DNA from: Ahrensia sp.
GTDB taxonomy: Bacteria; Pseudomonadota; Alphaproteobacteria; Rhizobiales; Rhizobiaceae
Assembly (NCBI GenBank): GCA_028817895.1
Contig: JAPPOQ010000043.1
Coordinates: forward strand, 62,001 to 126,000
DNA: 64,000 bases
Direction: 5' to 3'
Position 1 is the first letter of the stretch; each line of letters opens with the position of its first letter. Below the pieces are notes generated by a model. The model searched no databases, had not been told where the DNA came from, and worked only from the letters and a program-made list of their open reading frames with translations. Of this stretch, positions 8,474 to 18,404 are shown piece after piece. Both the position numbers and the translations under genes were made by a program.

Positions 8474-9808
8474 TCAATGCGGTTTGGGCCGTCCCAGCGA
8501 CATATAGTCGATACCCAGCGCTTCCATCTTTGCAGGATCGTAAAGATTGCGCAGGTCGATCACGACCGGGTGCTTCAGAAGCTTCTTCTTTTTTTCCCAG
8601 TTGATGGCGGCGATGTCGTCCCATTCCGTCAGCACAAGCGCCGCATCGGCCCCTTCAAGCGCTTCGTCCATGGTGAGTGCTGTTTCAAGAAAATCGATCT
8701 CGGCGGCCGCGGCTTGCGCTGCTTCGGGATCATATCCGACCACTTCGGCCCCGCTTTTGATCAGCAATGGCGCCAGAACGGTGCTGGCAGCTTGGCGGAT
8801 GTCATCTGTATTTGCCTTGAAAGCAAGACCCAGCATGGCAATGCGACGTCCGACCAGCGGAACGCGGCTATCTTCGCACCACGCGGCCGCGCAGAAATCG
8901 GCGATACGACGCCCCAAGCGCCTGATGTGGAACGAGTTTGAATCAACGACCGATTCCACAATACGGGTCGGGCAGTCCGCCTCTTGCGCCAGTATTGTGA
9001 GCGCCAGCGTGTCTTTGGGGAAACAGGAGCCGCCATAGCCCGGGCCCGGCTTCAAAAACGCCTCTCCGATGCGGCGATCCAACCCGATGCCGCGAGACAG
9101 GGCTGATACATCGCCGCCCGTGGCATCACAAAGATTGGCCATCTCATTGATGAACGCCACCTTGGTGGCAAGAAACGCATTGGCCGAGTATTTGATAAGT
9201 TCCGATGTCTCAAGCGTGGTGGACACAAGCTCCACGCCACGTTCTGCAAACGGAGCGTAGATGTCGTGCATCACGTGTTTGGTTTTGTCGTCGCTGCTTC
9301 CGATCACTATGCGGTCTGGGCTCATGAAATCGCGTATTGCCGCCCCTTCGCGAAGAAACTCGGGGTTCGAGGCAACTGAAAAGTCTTTCCCACCTCCATG
9401 TTTTGCCAGAATCCGACCGACTCTGCGGCAGGTTCCGACCGGCACTGTCGATTTGACAACAACAAGCTTTGACGTGTCCGCCGCCTTTGCAATCTGCTTT
9501 GTGGCGGCCTCCACCTGAGAGAGATCAGAACGGCCGTCGGAAGCCGGCGGAGTGCCAACGGCGAGAAAAATCACCGAGCAATCGGCGACGGCCTGAACCA
9601 GATCGGTGGTAAAGCTCAACCGTCCGGCCCCGACATTGCGCTCCACAACATCGCTCAAACCAGGCTCGTAGATCGGGATGTCCCCCGCCTCAAGCGCAGA
9701 CACTTTGTCGACCGCGCTGTCGACGCAGATGATCGTATGTCCGATGTCGGCCAGGCAAGCGCCGGTAACCAGTCCGACATAGCCGGTGCCAATCATTGCA
9801 ATTTTCAT
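8474..9808 (-). CDS. ugd: UDP-glucose 6-dehydrogenase
   Basis: A 444-residue NAD-dependent dehydrogenase that oxidises UDP-glucose to UDP-glucuronate, a donor for acidic exopolysaccharides. The N-terminal Rossmann motif is IGTGYVGLVTGACLADIGH. The catalytic cysteine sits at residue 262 in YGGSCFPKD. The central helix and the C-terminal UDP-binding domain (LGLAFKANTDDIRQA, then ADAALVLTEW) are all present. Length matches the UDPG/TuaD family. The ATG at MKIAMIG was preferred over an in-frame TTG two codons upstream. It leads the glycosyltransferase block, suggesting the polymer contains uronic acid. Confidence 0.95.
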   Translation of the reverse strand: MKIAMIGTGYVGLVTGACLADIGHTIICVDSAVDKVSALEAGDIPIYEPGLSDVVERNVGAGRLSFTTDLVQAVADCSVIFLAVGTPPASDGRSDLSQVEAATKQIAKAADTSKLVVVKSTVPVGTCRRVGRILAKHGGGKDFSVASNPEFLREGAAIRDFMSPDRIVIGSSDDKTKHVMHDIYAPFAERGVELVSTTLETSELIKYSANAFLATKVAFINEMANLCDATGGDVSALSRGIGLDRRIGEAFLKPGPGYGGSCFPKDTLALTILAQEADCPTRIVESVVDSNSFHIRRLGRRIADFCAAAWCEDSRVPLVGRRIAMLGLAFKANTDDIRQAASTVLAPLLIKSGAEVVGYDPEAAQAAAAEIDFLETALTMDEALEGADAALVLTEWDDIAAINWEKKKKLLKHPVVIDLRNLYDPAKMEALGIDYMSLGRPKPH

Positions 9809-9948
9809 GGACAATCCTGCGATGTCTTGTCGATCCCTCTCGCTGTCGGCTGGCTTAACCCTCGGTTAATTTGAAGACAATAGTTTTAGTCGTTCCAACA
9901 GACGTGTTTGTTTCGCGCTGGGAGCGGGGAACGGTTGGGGCGACAACC

Positions 9949-12273
9949 ATGAACAACAACAGGCTCATGACCAGAGGAGCCGGCTCTGAATACCGGCAAT
10001 TGGTTCGCTCCCTGTTCAAGGACAGCAAGGTGCTTGCTGTCGGTATTTTCGCAAATACATGCGGCATCGCCATGTCGGCGTGGGCGACTGGCTACAATTC
10101 CATCTATTTCCTGGCAGTTGCGCTGCTCGTCATCGGTGTGGCGCGAATAGCCTTTGCCGAGGCATTTTGGCGAGCCGACGAGCAGGAAAGTATCGACGCT
10201 CAGGGCTGCGTTTTCTGGGAACGCTGGTTTACAATCGGGGCAGTGAGCTACACCAGCATACTTGGTCTGTGGTGTCTGTTGTCGAATGTTTACGGTGACC
10301 ACTTTCTGCAAATGGTGTCGGCGTCGGTCACCTTCGCCAATGTTGCGGGCATTGTGGGCCGTTCCTATCCGCTCAAGCGTCTTGTCGACCTGCAACTTGC
10401 ATCAATCGCCGTTTTGGCGTTGGCCGGCATGGTTTGGACCGGCGGGTATTATGCCCTGCTTGCGATCCTGCTTCTGCCTTTTATTGCTGGGTTGAGTGGC
10501 GTTGCGACATGGCAACGTGAGATGTTGCTGGGCAACATCATCGAGCGGCGCAATGCCGAAAAACTGGCGACCCAGCTTCACACCACGCTCGATAATGTTC
10601 CGCAGGGCGTTTGTATGTTTGATGCGGAAGGTCGCCTTGAGGTCTCCAACCGCCATGTGTTGCGCGTTCTTCAGCGCTCATGGCGTGAGGTTAAGGGTGC
10701 CAAGATCTCTGACTTGATCAATCACATGTTCACCGAGTTGGGCCTGCCGGAGAACGAGGCTGAACGGTTTCGCAAATGGGAGCAGCAGTCTCTCAACAAC
10801 TCGTTCACGATGAATTTCCAGCTTCAGACTGACAAGACACGCCACTACCGCTTTTTGTCCACGCCGATGGACAATGGCGGGCTCGTTTTTACGATTGAAG
10901 ACATCACCAACGAAATCGAAACCGCCAGCCGCATTGACTATATGAGCCGTTTCGACAGGCTGACCGGCCTCATGAATCGCGATTATCTGGCGCATTGTGT
11001 GGAACAATGCGTGCGCGGATGCCCGATCGATGAGTATTGCGCGGTTATTCTGTTCAACCTGCATCGCTTCAAGCTGGTCAACGATGTTCACGGGCACCAC
11101 ATTGGGGACGAGTTGCTCCACGCTGTCGCTGAAAGACTTAAAGATCTTGTGGGTGACAATGGCCAATGCGCACGGTTCGGAGGTGACGAATTCGCTGTCA
11201 TAGTGGTCGGTCCCGATGCTCCCGATCTCGCGCGGGATCTTGCTGACCGAATCAGCGAGGACATGTCTAAGACCTTCACTATCGAAGGGCGAGCGCACCA
11301 AATTGGATGCAGTGTCGGCCTGTCGTTCCTGCGGGGTAGAGACGGTATTTCTGCCACAGAGCTGATGAAACAGGCTGATTTGGCGCTGCAATGGGCGCGT
11401 GAGGATGGCGGCGGCACCTGGCAGCAATTCAACCGCAAAATGATGCGGGAACTCGAACAGAAGCAACGGCTGGAATCGGATTTACGCGATGCGGTGGCCA
11501 ATGAAGAGTTGGACATTCACTACCAGCCCATCGCCGAACTTGATGGTCGTCGGGTTGTGGTTTGCGAAGCGCTGATGCGCTGGAAGCACAAGAAACTCGG
11601 TATGATCCCTCCCGCGACCTTCATTCCGATAGCGGAACGCCTTGGTTTGATCGATCAGATGGGCGCCTGGCTTTTGCGAAAAGCCTGTCAGGATTGCAGC
11701 CACTGGCCAGAGCATGTCGCCGTCGCGGTCAATCTCTCTCCGTACCAGTTCACACTTGGCAACATCGATCAACAAGTCTTTGATGCGCTGAAGGCGAGTG
11801 GTCTTGCGCCCCACAGGCTGGAGCTGGAAATCACGGAATCGTCCATGTTGGACGATATCGACGACGCGATCGCCAAGCTTCATGGCTTCAAGAAAATTGG
11901 GGTTTCGGTTGCACTCGACGATTTTGGCACCGGCTATTCAAGCCTTAGCTATATGAGCCGTCTTCCGGTGGACAAGCTGAAGATCGACCGCTCCTTTGTG
12001 TCAGACATGGCTCAGGATGAGCAGTCGCTTACTCTCATGAAGGCCATCGTCCAGATGGGTCGCTTCCTTGGTTTGACAGTTGTTGCAGAGGGTGTCGAAA
12101 CCTTTGCGGAGCTGAATATGCTCCGACGCTACGCGCCCGTCGATCTTGTTCAGGGCTACCTGTTCAGCCACCCGCTGCCGCTTTCACAGCTGCCGCCGCT
12201 TCTGGAAGATGACAGCGTGCAGTTGGAGCAGATCCGTTCCCATATCCCAGTGGAGCCTCCCAAAGTCGCGTAG
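9949..12273 (+). CDS. Membrane PAS-GGDEF-EAL cyclic-di-GMP enzyme
   Basis: A 774-residue protein. The N-terminal 180 residues hold several hydrophobic helices, then a PAS-like domain (DNVPQGVCMFDAEGRLEVSN, around 205-320), a diguanylate cyclase domain with intact GGDEF at 411-415, and a phosphodiesterase domain with EAL at 540-542. The EAL domain keeps NLSPYQF, EITES, DDFGTGYSSL, KIDRSFV and AEGVE, so it should hydrolyse c-di-GMP. No RxxD inhibitory site is seen upstream of GGDEF. The ATG was chosen over an in-frame TTG 26 codons earlier. It is divergent from ugd and the polysaccharide genes, a setting that fits c-di-GMP control of exopolysaccharide or motility. Confidence 0.93.
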   Translation: MNNNRLMTRGAGSEYRQLVRSLFKDSKVLAVGIFANTCGIAMSAWATGYNSIYFLAVALLVIGVARIAFAEAFWRADEQESIDAQGCVFWERWFTIGAVSYTSILGLWCLLSNVYGDHFLQMVSASVTFANVAGIVGRSYPLKRLVDLQLASIAVLALAGMVWTGGYYALLAILLLPFIAGLSGVATWQREMLLGNIIERRNAEKLATQLHTTLDNVPQGVCMFDAEGRLEVSNRHVLRVLQRSWREVKGAKISDLINHMFTELGLPENEAERFRKWEQQSLNNSFTMNFQLQTDKTRHYRFLSTPMDNGGLVFTIEDITNEIETASRIDYMSRFDRLTGLMNRDYLAHCVEQCVRGCPIDEYCAVILFNLHRFKLVNDVHGHHIGDELLHAVAERLKDLVGDNGQCARFGGDEFAVIVVGPDAPDLARDLADRISEDMSKTFTIEGRAHQIGCSVGLSFLRGRDGISATELMKQADLALQWAREDGGGTWQQFNRKMMRELEQKQRLESDLRDAVANEELDIHYQPIAELDGRRVVVCEALMRWKHKKLGMIPPATFIPIAERLGLIDQMGAWLLRKACQDCSHWPEHVAVAVNLSPYQFTLGNIDQQVFDALKASGLAPHRLELEITESSMLDDIDDAIAKLHGFKKIGVSVALDDFGTGYSSLSYMSRLPVDKLKIDRSFVSDMAQDEQSLTLMKAIVQMGRFLGLTVVAEGVETFAELNMLRRYAPVDLVQGYLFSHPLPLSQLPPLLEDDSVQLEQIRSHIPVEPPKVA

Positions 12274-12289
12274 GCTCGATCTGCTCAAA

Positions 12290-12967
12290 TCAGTCGCCGG
12301 TCACAAAGGTGGGCAGTTCATTGGCGTCATCGGCAACTGAAGCCGGTTTGCGACGGGTGCGCTGCTTGCGGGGTTGTCCTTCGCCAATTCCATTCAGCGA
12401 AATCTCAACGGGTTCGCCCTCTACATCGGGTTGAGGACCGTCTGCTCCATTGGCAGCCTCATCCTGTTCGCGCGCCTTCTTGCTCTTCTTCTTTTTGCGC
12501 CGGGTCTCATGATCGTCGTCGTCAGAATAGGCATCATCCCTGGCATCTTTGCGCGACCGTCTGCCGCGACCGCGCTCGTCATCATCGTCTTCGTTGTCAT
12601 CATCACGCTCATCGCGTTCCTGCCGACGTGCTTCCTGACGTTTTTCGTGTTCTTCCTGGCGGCGAGCTCGCTCCTCGTCGCGTTTGGCCTGTTCTTCTGC
12701 CTGCTGCGCCTGCGCAACTGCGATGAGCCGGTTGTAGTGCTCGGCATGTTGCCAATAGCTCTCCGCGGCAACCGTATCGCCTGATGTCTGGGCGTCGCGA
12801 GCCATCTGGGTGTATTTCTCAGCGATATGAGACGCCGTTCCGCGAATGCGCACATCCGGTCCATTCGATTCCATCGACCGATTGAGTTGGTTGCGATTGT
12901 TGTTGTTGCGATTGTTGTTGCCGCGACCGCGCGAACGCTGTCTGTTTTGCGGATTGTTTTGTCTCAT
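12290..12967 (-). CDS. DUF4167 protein, low-complexity nucleic-acid-binding-like
   Basis: A 225-residue protein of a family restricted mainly to Alphaproteobacteria. The first 30 residues are Asn/Arg/Gln repeats. Residues about 35-90 form the conserved DUF4167 core (VRIRGTASHIAEKYTQMARDAQTSGD, then a Tyr-Trp-Gln-His-Ala-Glu-His-Tyr segment). The remainder is a long charged tail alternating Asp/Glu clusters with Arg/Lys clusters. The basic N-terminus suggests RNA or DNA binding, which is inference. It follows prmC on the same strand after a 269-nt gap; prfA-prmC-DUF4167 order is common in this group. Confidence 0.9.
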   Translation of the reverse strand: MRQNNPQNRQRSRGRGNNNRNNNNRNQLNRSMESNGPDVRIRGTASHIAEKYTQMARDAQTSGDTVAAESYWQHAEHYNRLIAVAQAQQAEEQAKRDEERARRQEEHEKRQEARRQERDERDDDNEDDDDERGRGRRSRKDARDDAYSDDDDHETRRKKKKSKKAREQDEAANGADGPQPDVEGEPVEISLNGIGEGQPRKQRTRRKPASVADDANELPTFVTGD

Positions 12968-13236
12968 GCGACGCTTCTCTTTGATGAGTCAGTCGGAAAA
13001 AATGCGCTGCGCCCGCCCGGGCCTTTTTCGTGCAGTTTCTTCTGCTTGATGCGGCCTCTCCTGGGGAAGTCGCGTAAAACACCCTCGAACTTGACAATAC
13101 GTGCTCCGCAGTCGCGGATGCAGCCAGATCGATTTTCTGGGGCTAGGCTGCGCAGTAAACGCATTTCCTGATATCAGAGGTACCGCAAAGATCGTGAAAT
13201 GCAACCCCATTCTATCTAATTTTCGGTCTTCTCACA

Positions 13237-14085
13237 TCAATCGACGCAAATCAGCACTCTGTTTCGACCGTTGATGTCCTTGTGCCGGCCCTTGATCGTC
13301 CAGCCCTGGCTTTCGGCTAATTCACGCACGTCCTCTGCCTGATTATAGCCGATCTCCAAGGCCAGAAATCCGTCTTCGCGAAGATGCGATGCAGCGTCTT
13401 TCAATATTGCGCGGTAGGCGTCCAACCCATCGGTTCCGCCGTCTAAAGCAAGGTGCGGGTCGTATTCGCACACATCGGGATGCAACCGCACGATCACGTC
13501 GCTGGCAATGTAAGGCGGGTTGGATACCACGAAGTGAAAATTGCCGGCAAGCGGCTCCATCCACGATCCTTCGGCCGGTTGGAAACGGTCGGCGAAACCC
13601 AGGCGCATTGCGTTTTCAGTGGCGGTCGCAACTGCTTGTGGATCGACATCCGTTGCGATGGCCACGGCATTTGGAAGGTGGGACAGGAGCGCAAGGGCGA
13701 TTGCGCCTGTTCCGGTTCCAAGATCAGCAAAACGCAGAGCTGCGTCCTTGTCGGGAAGTGTGTCCAGAACCGCTTCCACCAGAGCTTCGGTATCGTCGCG
13801 CGGCTCCAGCGTTGCTGCGGAGAGGCGCAGCCGTAGTCCGAAAAAGTCGCGCCAGCCGAGCAGGCGGTGCACCGGCTGGGTTTCGGCCCGCAAGGCCAGT
13901 GCGTAGAACGCGTTCAGTTTTTCTTCAGAGAGCTGCGATTCTGCCCGAGCGATCAAACCTGCCGCATCGGTCTCCAAAATGTGCTGCAAGAGCAGTTTGA
14001 CAATGTAGTGGGCTTGAGAATCTGTTCGTCCCGCTTCGACAAGCCGCGCAACTGCAATGCGCTGCGCCTCAACAAGCCGCGTCAA
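13237..14085 (-). CDS. prmC: Release factor N5-glutamine methyltransferase
   Basis: A 282-residue SAM-dependent methyltransferase that methylates the glutamine of the GGQ motif in release factors. The SAM motif [11 protein letters not shown], the catalytic NPPY ([12 protein letters not shown]) and an N-terminal helical domain with [13 protein letters not shown] are present. I start it at the TTG that overlaps the prfA stop as TTGA, giving normal length. A longer frame opens at another TTG 13 codons upstream, inside prfA. No ATG is available near the N-terminus. It sits immediately after its substrate gene, an arrangement that is near universal. Confidence 0.92.
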   Translation of the reverse strand: MTRLVEAQRIAVARLVEAGRTDSQAHYIVKLLLQHILETDAAGLIARAESQLSEEKLNAFYALALRAETQPVHRLLGWRDFFGLRLRLSAATLEPRDDTEALVEAVLDTLPDKDAALRFADLGTGTGAIALALLSHLPNAVAIATDVDPQAVATATENAMRLGFADRFQPAEGSWMEPLAGNFHFVVSNPPYIASDVIVRLHPDVCEYDPHLALDGGTDGLDAYRAILKDAASHLREDGFLALEIGYNQAEDVRELAESQGWTIKGRHKDINGRNRVLICVD

Positions 14086-15152
14086 GCCCGGTCCCCAAGC
14101 GCCGCGAGTTGACTCGCCTGCCAATCGGTGATCAGGGCGTCAAAAAGCTCGTCGAGGCCCTCACCGGCGATCATGCGATCAAGCTTGTACAGTGTCAAAT
14201 TGATCCGATGATCCGTGACGCGCCCTTGCGGGAAATTGTAGGTGCGAATGCGCTCGGAGCGATCGCCGGATCCGACTTGCCCCTTTCGGGAGTCGGCACG
14301 CTCCTGATCAGCCTTTTGCCGCTCCATATCGTAGAGGCGCGACCGCAGTTCCTTCATTGCGGCGGCCCGGTTCTGGTGCTGAGACTTTTCAGCGGAGATG
14401 ACCACAATGCCCGTTGGAATATGGGTGATCCGCACCGCAGAATCGGTCGTGTTGACGTGCTGGCCGCCGGCGCCTGACGCGCGCATCGTGTCGATACGAA
14501 TGTCTTCATTACGGATTTCGATATCCACTTCCTCGGCCTCCGGCAGCACCGCAACGGTTGCTGCGGAAGTGTGGATGCGCCCGCCGGATTCGGTTTCGGG
14601 AACGCGCTGAACGCGATGCACGCCGGATTCGAATTTCAGCCTCGCAAAGACGCCATGACCTGAGATTGAGGCGACGATTTCCTTGTAACCGCCGACTTCG
14701 CCGGGAGATTCTGACAGAACCTCCACTTTCCAACCCTGCTGCTCGGCATGGCGCTGATACATGCGGAAAAGATCGCCTGCGAACAGCGCTGCTTCCGAGC
14801 CACCTGTCCCGGCACGCACCTCCAGAATGGCGTTCTTTTCATCGGCTGCGTCTTTGGGCAACAGCAGGATCTGAAGATCGTCTTCCAGAGATGCGATGCG
14901 ATCCTTCAGATCGGGCATTTCAGCTTCCGCCATATCCCTCATTTCCGGATCGGAGAGCAGCTCTTCAAGCCCGTCCAGCTCTTCACGCGCTGCGTTGCGC
15001 TCATGCACTTTCTCGACCACGGGGCCGAGTGCGGAAAACTCCTGCGCCAGCTTGATGTAGGTTTCCTGATCAGGCCCGTCATTCATCAGGTTCTGGATTT
15101 CGGCGTGCCGATCCAGCAATTGGTCGATCTTGTCTTGGGGAAGAATGGTCAT
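14082..15152 (-). CDS. prfA: Peptide chain release factor 1
   Basis: A 356-residue release factor that reads UAA and UAG stops and triggers peptidyl-tRNA hydrolysis. The hallmark GGQ lies in [20 protein letters not shown], and the tripeptide-anticodon region has PxT as [14 protein letters not shown]. The coiled N-domain and C-terminal [13 protein letters not shown] are normal. The ATG before [12 protein letters not shown] was taken over a longer open frame because the extension has no release-factor character. It lies 31 nt downstream of pqqE on the same strand, so some transcripts may read through from the pqq operon. Confidence 0.97.
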   Translation of the reverse strand: MTILPQDKIDQLLDRHAEIQNLMNDGPDQETYIKLAQEFSALGPVVEKVHERNAAREELDGLEELLSDPEMRDMAEAEMPDLKDRIASLEDDLQILLLPKDAADEKNAILEVRAGTGGSEAALFAGDLFRMYQRHAEQQGWKVEVLSESPGEVGGYKEIVASISGHGVFARLKFESGVHRVQRVPETESGGRIHTSAATVAVLPEAEEVDIEIRNEDIRIDTMRASGAGGQHVNTTDSAVRITHIPTGIVVISAEKSQHQNRAAAMKELRSRLYDMERQKADQERADSRKGQVGSGDRSERIRTYNFPQGRVTDHRINLTLYKLDRMIAGEGLDELFDALITDWQASQLAALGDRA

Positions 15153-15183
15153 GCGCGGCTTGAAGCGGAGGTGCCCTGCAAGG

Positions 15184-16314
15184 TCAAGACGAAACGGTCT
15201 CCCGACCACGATAGACGAAAGGTTGCGTGTCATCCCCTGCGCTGGCCGCAATTGCATTCGCCCGCAATTCGTCGCGCAATGGTGACTTGGCGCAGACCGG
15301 ATCGGTGGCCGCGGCGTCGCCCGCAACGGCCATGGCCTGGCAACGGCAACCGCCGAAATCGATGTGCTTGCGCTCGCAGGACCGACAGGGCTCCTGCATC
15401 CATTCTGTTCCGCGAAAGGCGTTGAACGCGTCGCCGCGATACCAGATATCCGGCAGGGCTTTGTCTTTCACATTGTCAAATGTCAGTGACGGGATGGTTT
15501 CTGCCGCATGGCAGGGCAGGACCAGTCCGGTTGGGTCGACATTGATGCCGATGCGACCCCATCCGCCCATGCAGGCTTTTGGGTAGGTGGCAAAATGATC
15601 GGCAGGCACATAGTCGATCACCAACACGCCCTTGAGCCGTTCTCGAACGGCTTCGACTTTCGCGGTGGTCGCAGCGACTTGCTCGCTGGTCGGCATCAGT
15701 TGGGCTCGGTTGCGCACCGCCCAGCCATTGAATTGAACGGTCGCGATTTCAAGACGCCGCGCCTGTAAGGTCACGGCCAGGTCGATCATCGTATCGAGAT
15801 CATCCATATTACGACGATGACAGACGGCATTGACGGTGAGAGGAATGCCGCAGCTATTGGTCCATTCCGCAACGTGCATTTTGCGTTCAAACCCGCCCTT
15901 ATAGCCCCCAACAACATCCGCAGATTGCGCATCGGCGCCTTGAAGCGACAGTTGGACATGGTCGAGACCGGCATCGTCGAGCGAGTTCATACGCTGTTCG
16001 GTCAGTCCAACGCCTGAGGTGATCAGATTGGTGTAGAGGTCGCGTTCGCTCGCAGCTTGAGTGAGTTCGACAAGATCGCGCCGCGAGGCGGGTTCGCCGC
16101 CTGACAAATGCAGATGAAGGACACCCATTTTCGCAGCCTGATCGAACACATCGATCCATTGCTCGGTACTCAATTCATCCTTGGCCTGTTTGAGTTGCAA
16201 TGGGTTGGAGCAATAGGGACAAGCGAGCGGGCAGCGATGGGTCAGCTCGGCGAGCATTGCCATCGGCGGATCGATCGTGTCGCCGCCTTGTCCCTGATGC
16301 CCCGTTTCGCTCAT
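15184..16314 (-). CDS. pqqE: PQQ biosynthesis radical SAM protein PqqE
   Basis: A 376-residue radical SAM/SPASM enzyme that forms the Glu-Tyr carbon-carbon crosslink in PqqA, with PqqD as peptide chaperone. The radical SAM cluster motif CxxxCxxC is RCPLACPYC near residue 28, followed by [14 protein letters not shown]. The SPASM cysteines appear in [24 protein letters not shown] and GGCRCQAM. Length is typical. Its ATG overlaps the pqqD stop, and it is the last gene of the pqq run. Confidence 0.97.
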   Translation of the reverse strand: MSETGHQGQGGDTIDPPMAMLAELTHRCPLACPYCSNPLQLKQAKDELSTEQWIDVFDQAAKMGVLHLHLSGGEPASRRDLVELTQAASERDLYTNLITSGVGLTEQRMNSLDDAGLDHVQLSLQGADAQSADVVGGYKGGFERKMHVAEWTNSCGIPLTVNAVCHRRNMDDLDTMIDLAVTLQARRLEIATVQFNGWAVRNRAQLMPTSEQVAATTAKVEAVRERLKGVLVIDYVPADHFATYPKACMGGWGRIGINVDPTGLVLPCHAAETIPSLTFDNVKDKALPDIWYRGDAFNAFRGTEWMQEPCRSCERKHIDFGGCRCQAMAVAGDAAATDPVCAKSPLRDELRANAIAASAGDDTQPFVYRGRETVSS

Positions 16315-16604
16315 GTGACAGCTTCCAGAAAGCGGCGATCCGCGAGATCCTGCAGGAAGGTCGTCGCGTCCTTCAAAATGACGCTGTGGGGCGCGTTGTA
16401 GCTGCGCGCAAGTCCTGCCGCGATGGTGTCGAGCGAAGCTTCGCCGTTCAGTCTCGACAGGATGGCGATACCTGTTTCATCGAGCGCAACGGTTCGTTCC
16501 GGTGCCAGAAGCACGGTTCGCTGGCGCACATCGTCCTGCCGCATCTTCACACCGCGAGCCAGCCGCAAAACACTGTCACCGGTAACAGAAATGGCCTCGC
16601 TCAT
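16311..16604 (-). CDS. pqqD: PQQ biosynthesis peptide chaperone PqqD
   Basis: A 97-residue RiPP recognition element that binds the PqqA precursor and presents it to PqqE. Family features are the N-terminal LARGVKMRQDDVRQRTVLLAPE-type strand region and a three-helix end (LSRLNGEASLDTIAAGLA; FLQDLADRRFL). It overlaps pqqC upstream and pqqE downstream by four bases each, so the three are translationally coupled. Length is normal. Confidence 0.95.
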   Translation of the reverse strand: MSEAISVTGDSVLRLARGVKMRQDDVRQRTVLLAPERTVALDETGIAILSRLNGEASLDTIAAGLARSYNAPHSVILKDATTFLQDLADRRFLEAVT

Positions 16605-17359
16605 GCGGCAACTCCGGTTTCCAGGCGACCTTCGCCCTCCTGCCAGGCGCCGGGTGGAATACGCCCTGGCTCAACATAGGCGCTGTGCAAGGCGTCAAGC
16701 TGCGCCCACAGCACATCGGTCTTGAAGATCAGGGCTGCCGCTGCAGCATCCTGGGTTTCTGCCGTAGTGGCGCGATCCAGCACCCAGTTGAGACCAAAGG
16801 CGACATCCTTGGGCGCCTCTTTCAGACGATTTCTGAAGTAAGACAGCGATGTGTCGTCGGCGAATTCATAGTGTTTCAACAGCCCCTCTATGCGCCGCGA
16901 ATGGATGGCTGGTGCGAAGAGTTCAGTCAGCGAAGCGGCCATGGCGTCGAGCAGCGGCATGTCGCGCACGAACCGCACATAGGCATCGACGGCAAATTTC
17001 GTAGCAGGCAAAACCCCTTTGGCTGATTGCACATAGTCCGGGTTGAGACCAACGGCTTCGGCGAGTTTCAGCCAGCGGCGAATGCCACCGCCTTCGTCGA
17101 CATGGCCATCATGATCTTCGATGCGTGAGCGCCAGGCCCGGCGCAGATTCGGGTCTTCGCAGCGCGACAGAAAGGCCGCGTCCTTCATGGGGATGCGGGA
17201 TTGATAGTAGTAGCGATTGATCACCCAGGCACGCACCTGCGTTGGGGTGCAACCGCCTGAATGCAAAAGGTGATGGAACGGGTGCTTGTCGTGATACCGC
17301 TCGGCACCGATTGCGCGCAATCGCGCCTCGAATGCTTCGCGGGAGGATGAGGTGGTCAC
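16601..17359 (-). CDS. pqqC: Pyrroloquinoline-quinone synthase PqqC
   Basis: A 252-residue all-helical oxidase that performs the final ring closure and eight-electron oxidation to PQQ, without a metal or organic cofactor. Conserved elements include YHDKHPFHHLLHSG, VRAWVINRYYYQSRIPMKDA and EDHDGHVDEGGGIRRWL, which hold the His, Arg and Tyr ligands of the active site. The start is the GTG in a GTGA overlap with the pqqB stop; an ATG in the same frame 12 codons upstream lies inside pqqB and gives an atypical extension. The length then matches known PqqC. Confidence 0.96.
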   Translation of the reverse strand: MTTSSSREAFEARLRAIGAERYHDKHPFHHLLHSGGCTPTQVRAWVINRYYYQSRIPMKDAAFLSRCEDPNLRRAWRSRIEDHDGHVDEGGGIRRWLKLAEAVGLNPDYVQSAKGVLPATKFAVDAYVRFVRDMPLLDAMAASLTELFAPAIHSRRIEGLLKHYEFADDTSLSYFRNRLKEAPKDVAFGLNWVLDRATTAETQDAAAAALIFKTDVLWAQLDALHSAYVEPGRIPPGAWQEGEGRLETGVAA

Positions 17360-18279
17360 AGCGTTACCTCCAACCCATCCTGCGCGATTTCCCACCCCGC
17401 TGAGCGGATCGTTGCATGTTCCGCGGAAGCCGGATTCCAGACCGGGTTGGTGTTGTTGATATGCACATAGATTTTTCGTTCCACATTGAGCGGAACAAAG
17501 GCCGCCATCGATCCGTGTTCGCCGTTCATGGCCATATGTCCCATCCGCGCGCCAGTCTTTGTTCCCGTGCCGGTTGCCTGCATTTCGTCATTCTCGTACA
17601 CGGTGCCGTCAAAAAACACGCAATCCGCGCCCGTCAGCATGTCCGCCAGCCGTGTGGTGATGGCCGCGCAACCGGGTATGTAAAACATCGTTTTTCCCGC
17701 TCCCGCTAACCGGACGCCCACAGTCTGCTCGCCTTCCAGCTGCGTGTCGACCGTTTCCCCTTCCATAAAAAGGGGAACCTTTCCCGGAACGGCAAACAGG
17801 GTTGCCTGAACGCCGCTGACCAGTTCAAAAGATTGATCAAGCTGCACGGAAGTGAAAGTGACCAGAATTCTGTCGAGCGCATTGAAGATCGGGTTGGCCG
17901 AGATGACGTCGAGAATGGTCTCAGTCGCGAAAACGGTAAACGGCTGTTTTTCCCGCAGAATCAGCAGTCCTGCAATGTGGTCGATATCACCATTGGTCAA
18001 AAGGACAGACGAAATCGGTGTATGACGCACCTTCTTCGGATAGAGCACCTGGTGAGCGCTCAACTGCTGGCGAATATCGGGTGACGTGTTCAAAATCGCC
18101 CATTGGTCACCGTTGGCGGAAACTGCGAGAGACGATTGAGTCTGGGGTTTAATGTCACCGGCAGGCGCTCGCGCGGCATTGCAGTTGTCACAGCCGCAAT
18201 TCCATTGCGGCAAACCACCTCCTGCTGCTGCGCCCAGAACAAGAGCGCGCAAAGAAAGGGCGCGCAATGAAGTTGTCAT
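17356..18279 (-). CDS. pqqB: PQQ biosynthesis protein PqqB
   Basis: A 307-residue metallo-beta-lactamase fold protein, thought to hydroxylate the tyrosine part of the crosslinked Glu-Tyr intermediate. The N-terminus has the family signature LVLGAAAGGGLPQWNCGCDNC with its zinc-binding cysteines. The TNGDIDHIAGLL segment stands in for the HxHxDH motif, as is usual in PqqB. The first codons encode an imperfect repeat (LRALSLRAL), so the true start may be the ATG or one of two TTG codons downstream. The ATG lies in the loop of a GC-rich hairpin. Confidence 0.95.
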   Translation of the reverse strand: MTTSLRALSLRALVLGAAAGGGLPQWNCGCDNCNAARAPAGDIKPQTQSSLAVSANGDQWAILNTSPDIRQQLSAHQVLYPKKVRHTPISSVLLTNGDIDHIAGLLILREKQPFTVFATETILDVISANPIFNALDRILVTFTSVQLDQSFELVSGVQATLFAVPGKVPLFMEGETVDTQLEGEQTVGVRLAGAGKTMFYIPGCAAITTRLADMLTGADCVFFDGTVYENDEMQATGTGTKTGARMGHMAMNGEHGSMAAFVPLNVERKIYVHINNTNPVWNPASAEHATIRSAGWEIAQDGLEVTL

Positions 18280-18290
18280 CAGCGCGCCCT
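18257..18290 (-). promoter_or_regulatory. GC-rich hairpin enclosing the pqqB start codon
   Basis: A perfect 9-bp inverted repeat (AGGGCGCGC / GCGCGCCCT) flanks a 16-nt loop that contains the pqqB ATG. In the mRNA this would hold the start region in a strong stem-loop. It may restrict pqqB translation relative to pqqA, which needs higher expression because it is the consumed substrate peptide. The pairing is seen directly; the role is inference. Confidence 0.4.
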
Positions 18291-18404
18291 CGAAACGTTC
18301 TTTCAGATTGTAACCTGTACCACCTCAAGGTCGGATGCAAATGACTCCGGCCTCGAATGCGTCATGAACCGGTGTTCAAAGAGAACCGGTCGATGTGAGC
18401 CTGA

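Noticed and set aside
10678-11466. A 262-codon minus-strand frame
   Set aside because: It lies wholly inside the GGDEF-EAL gene, whose plus-strand motifs are unmistakable.
12990-13040. GC-rich palindrome followed by a T-run upstream of the DUF4167 gene
   Set aside because: The arms are only five bases with a two-base loop, and in the plus direction there is no gene for it to terminate.
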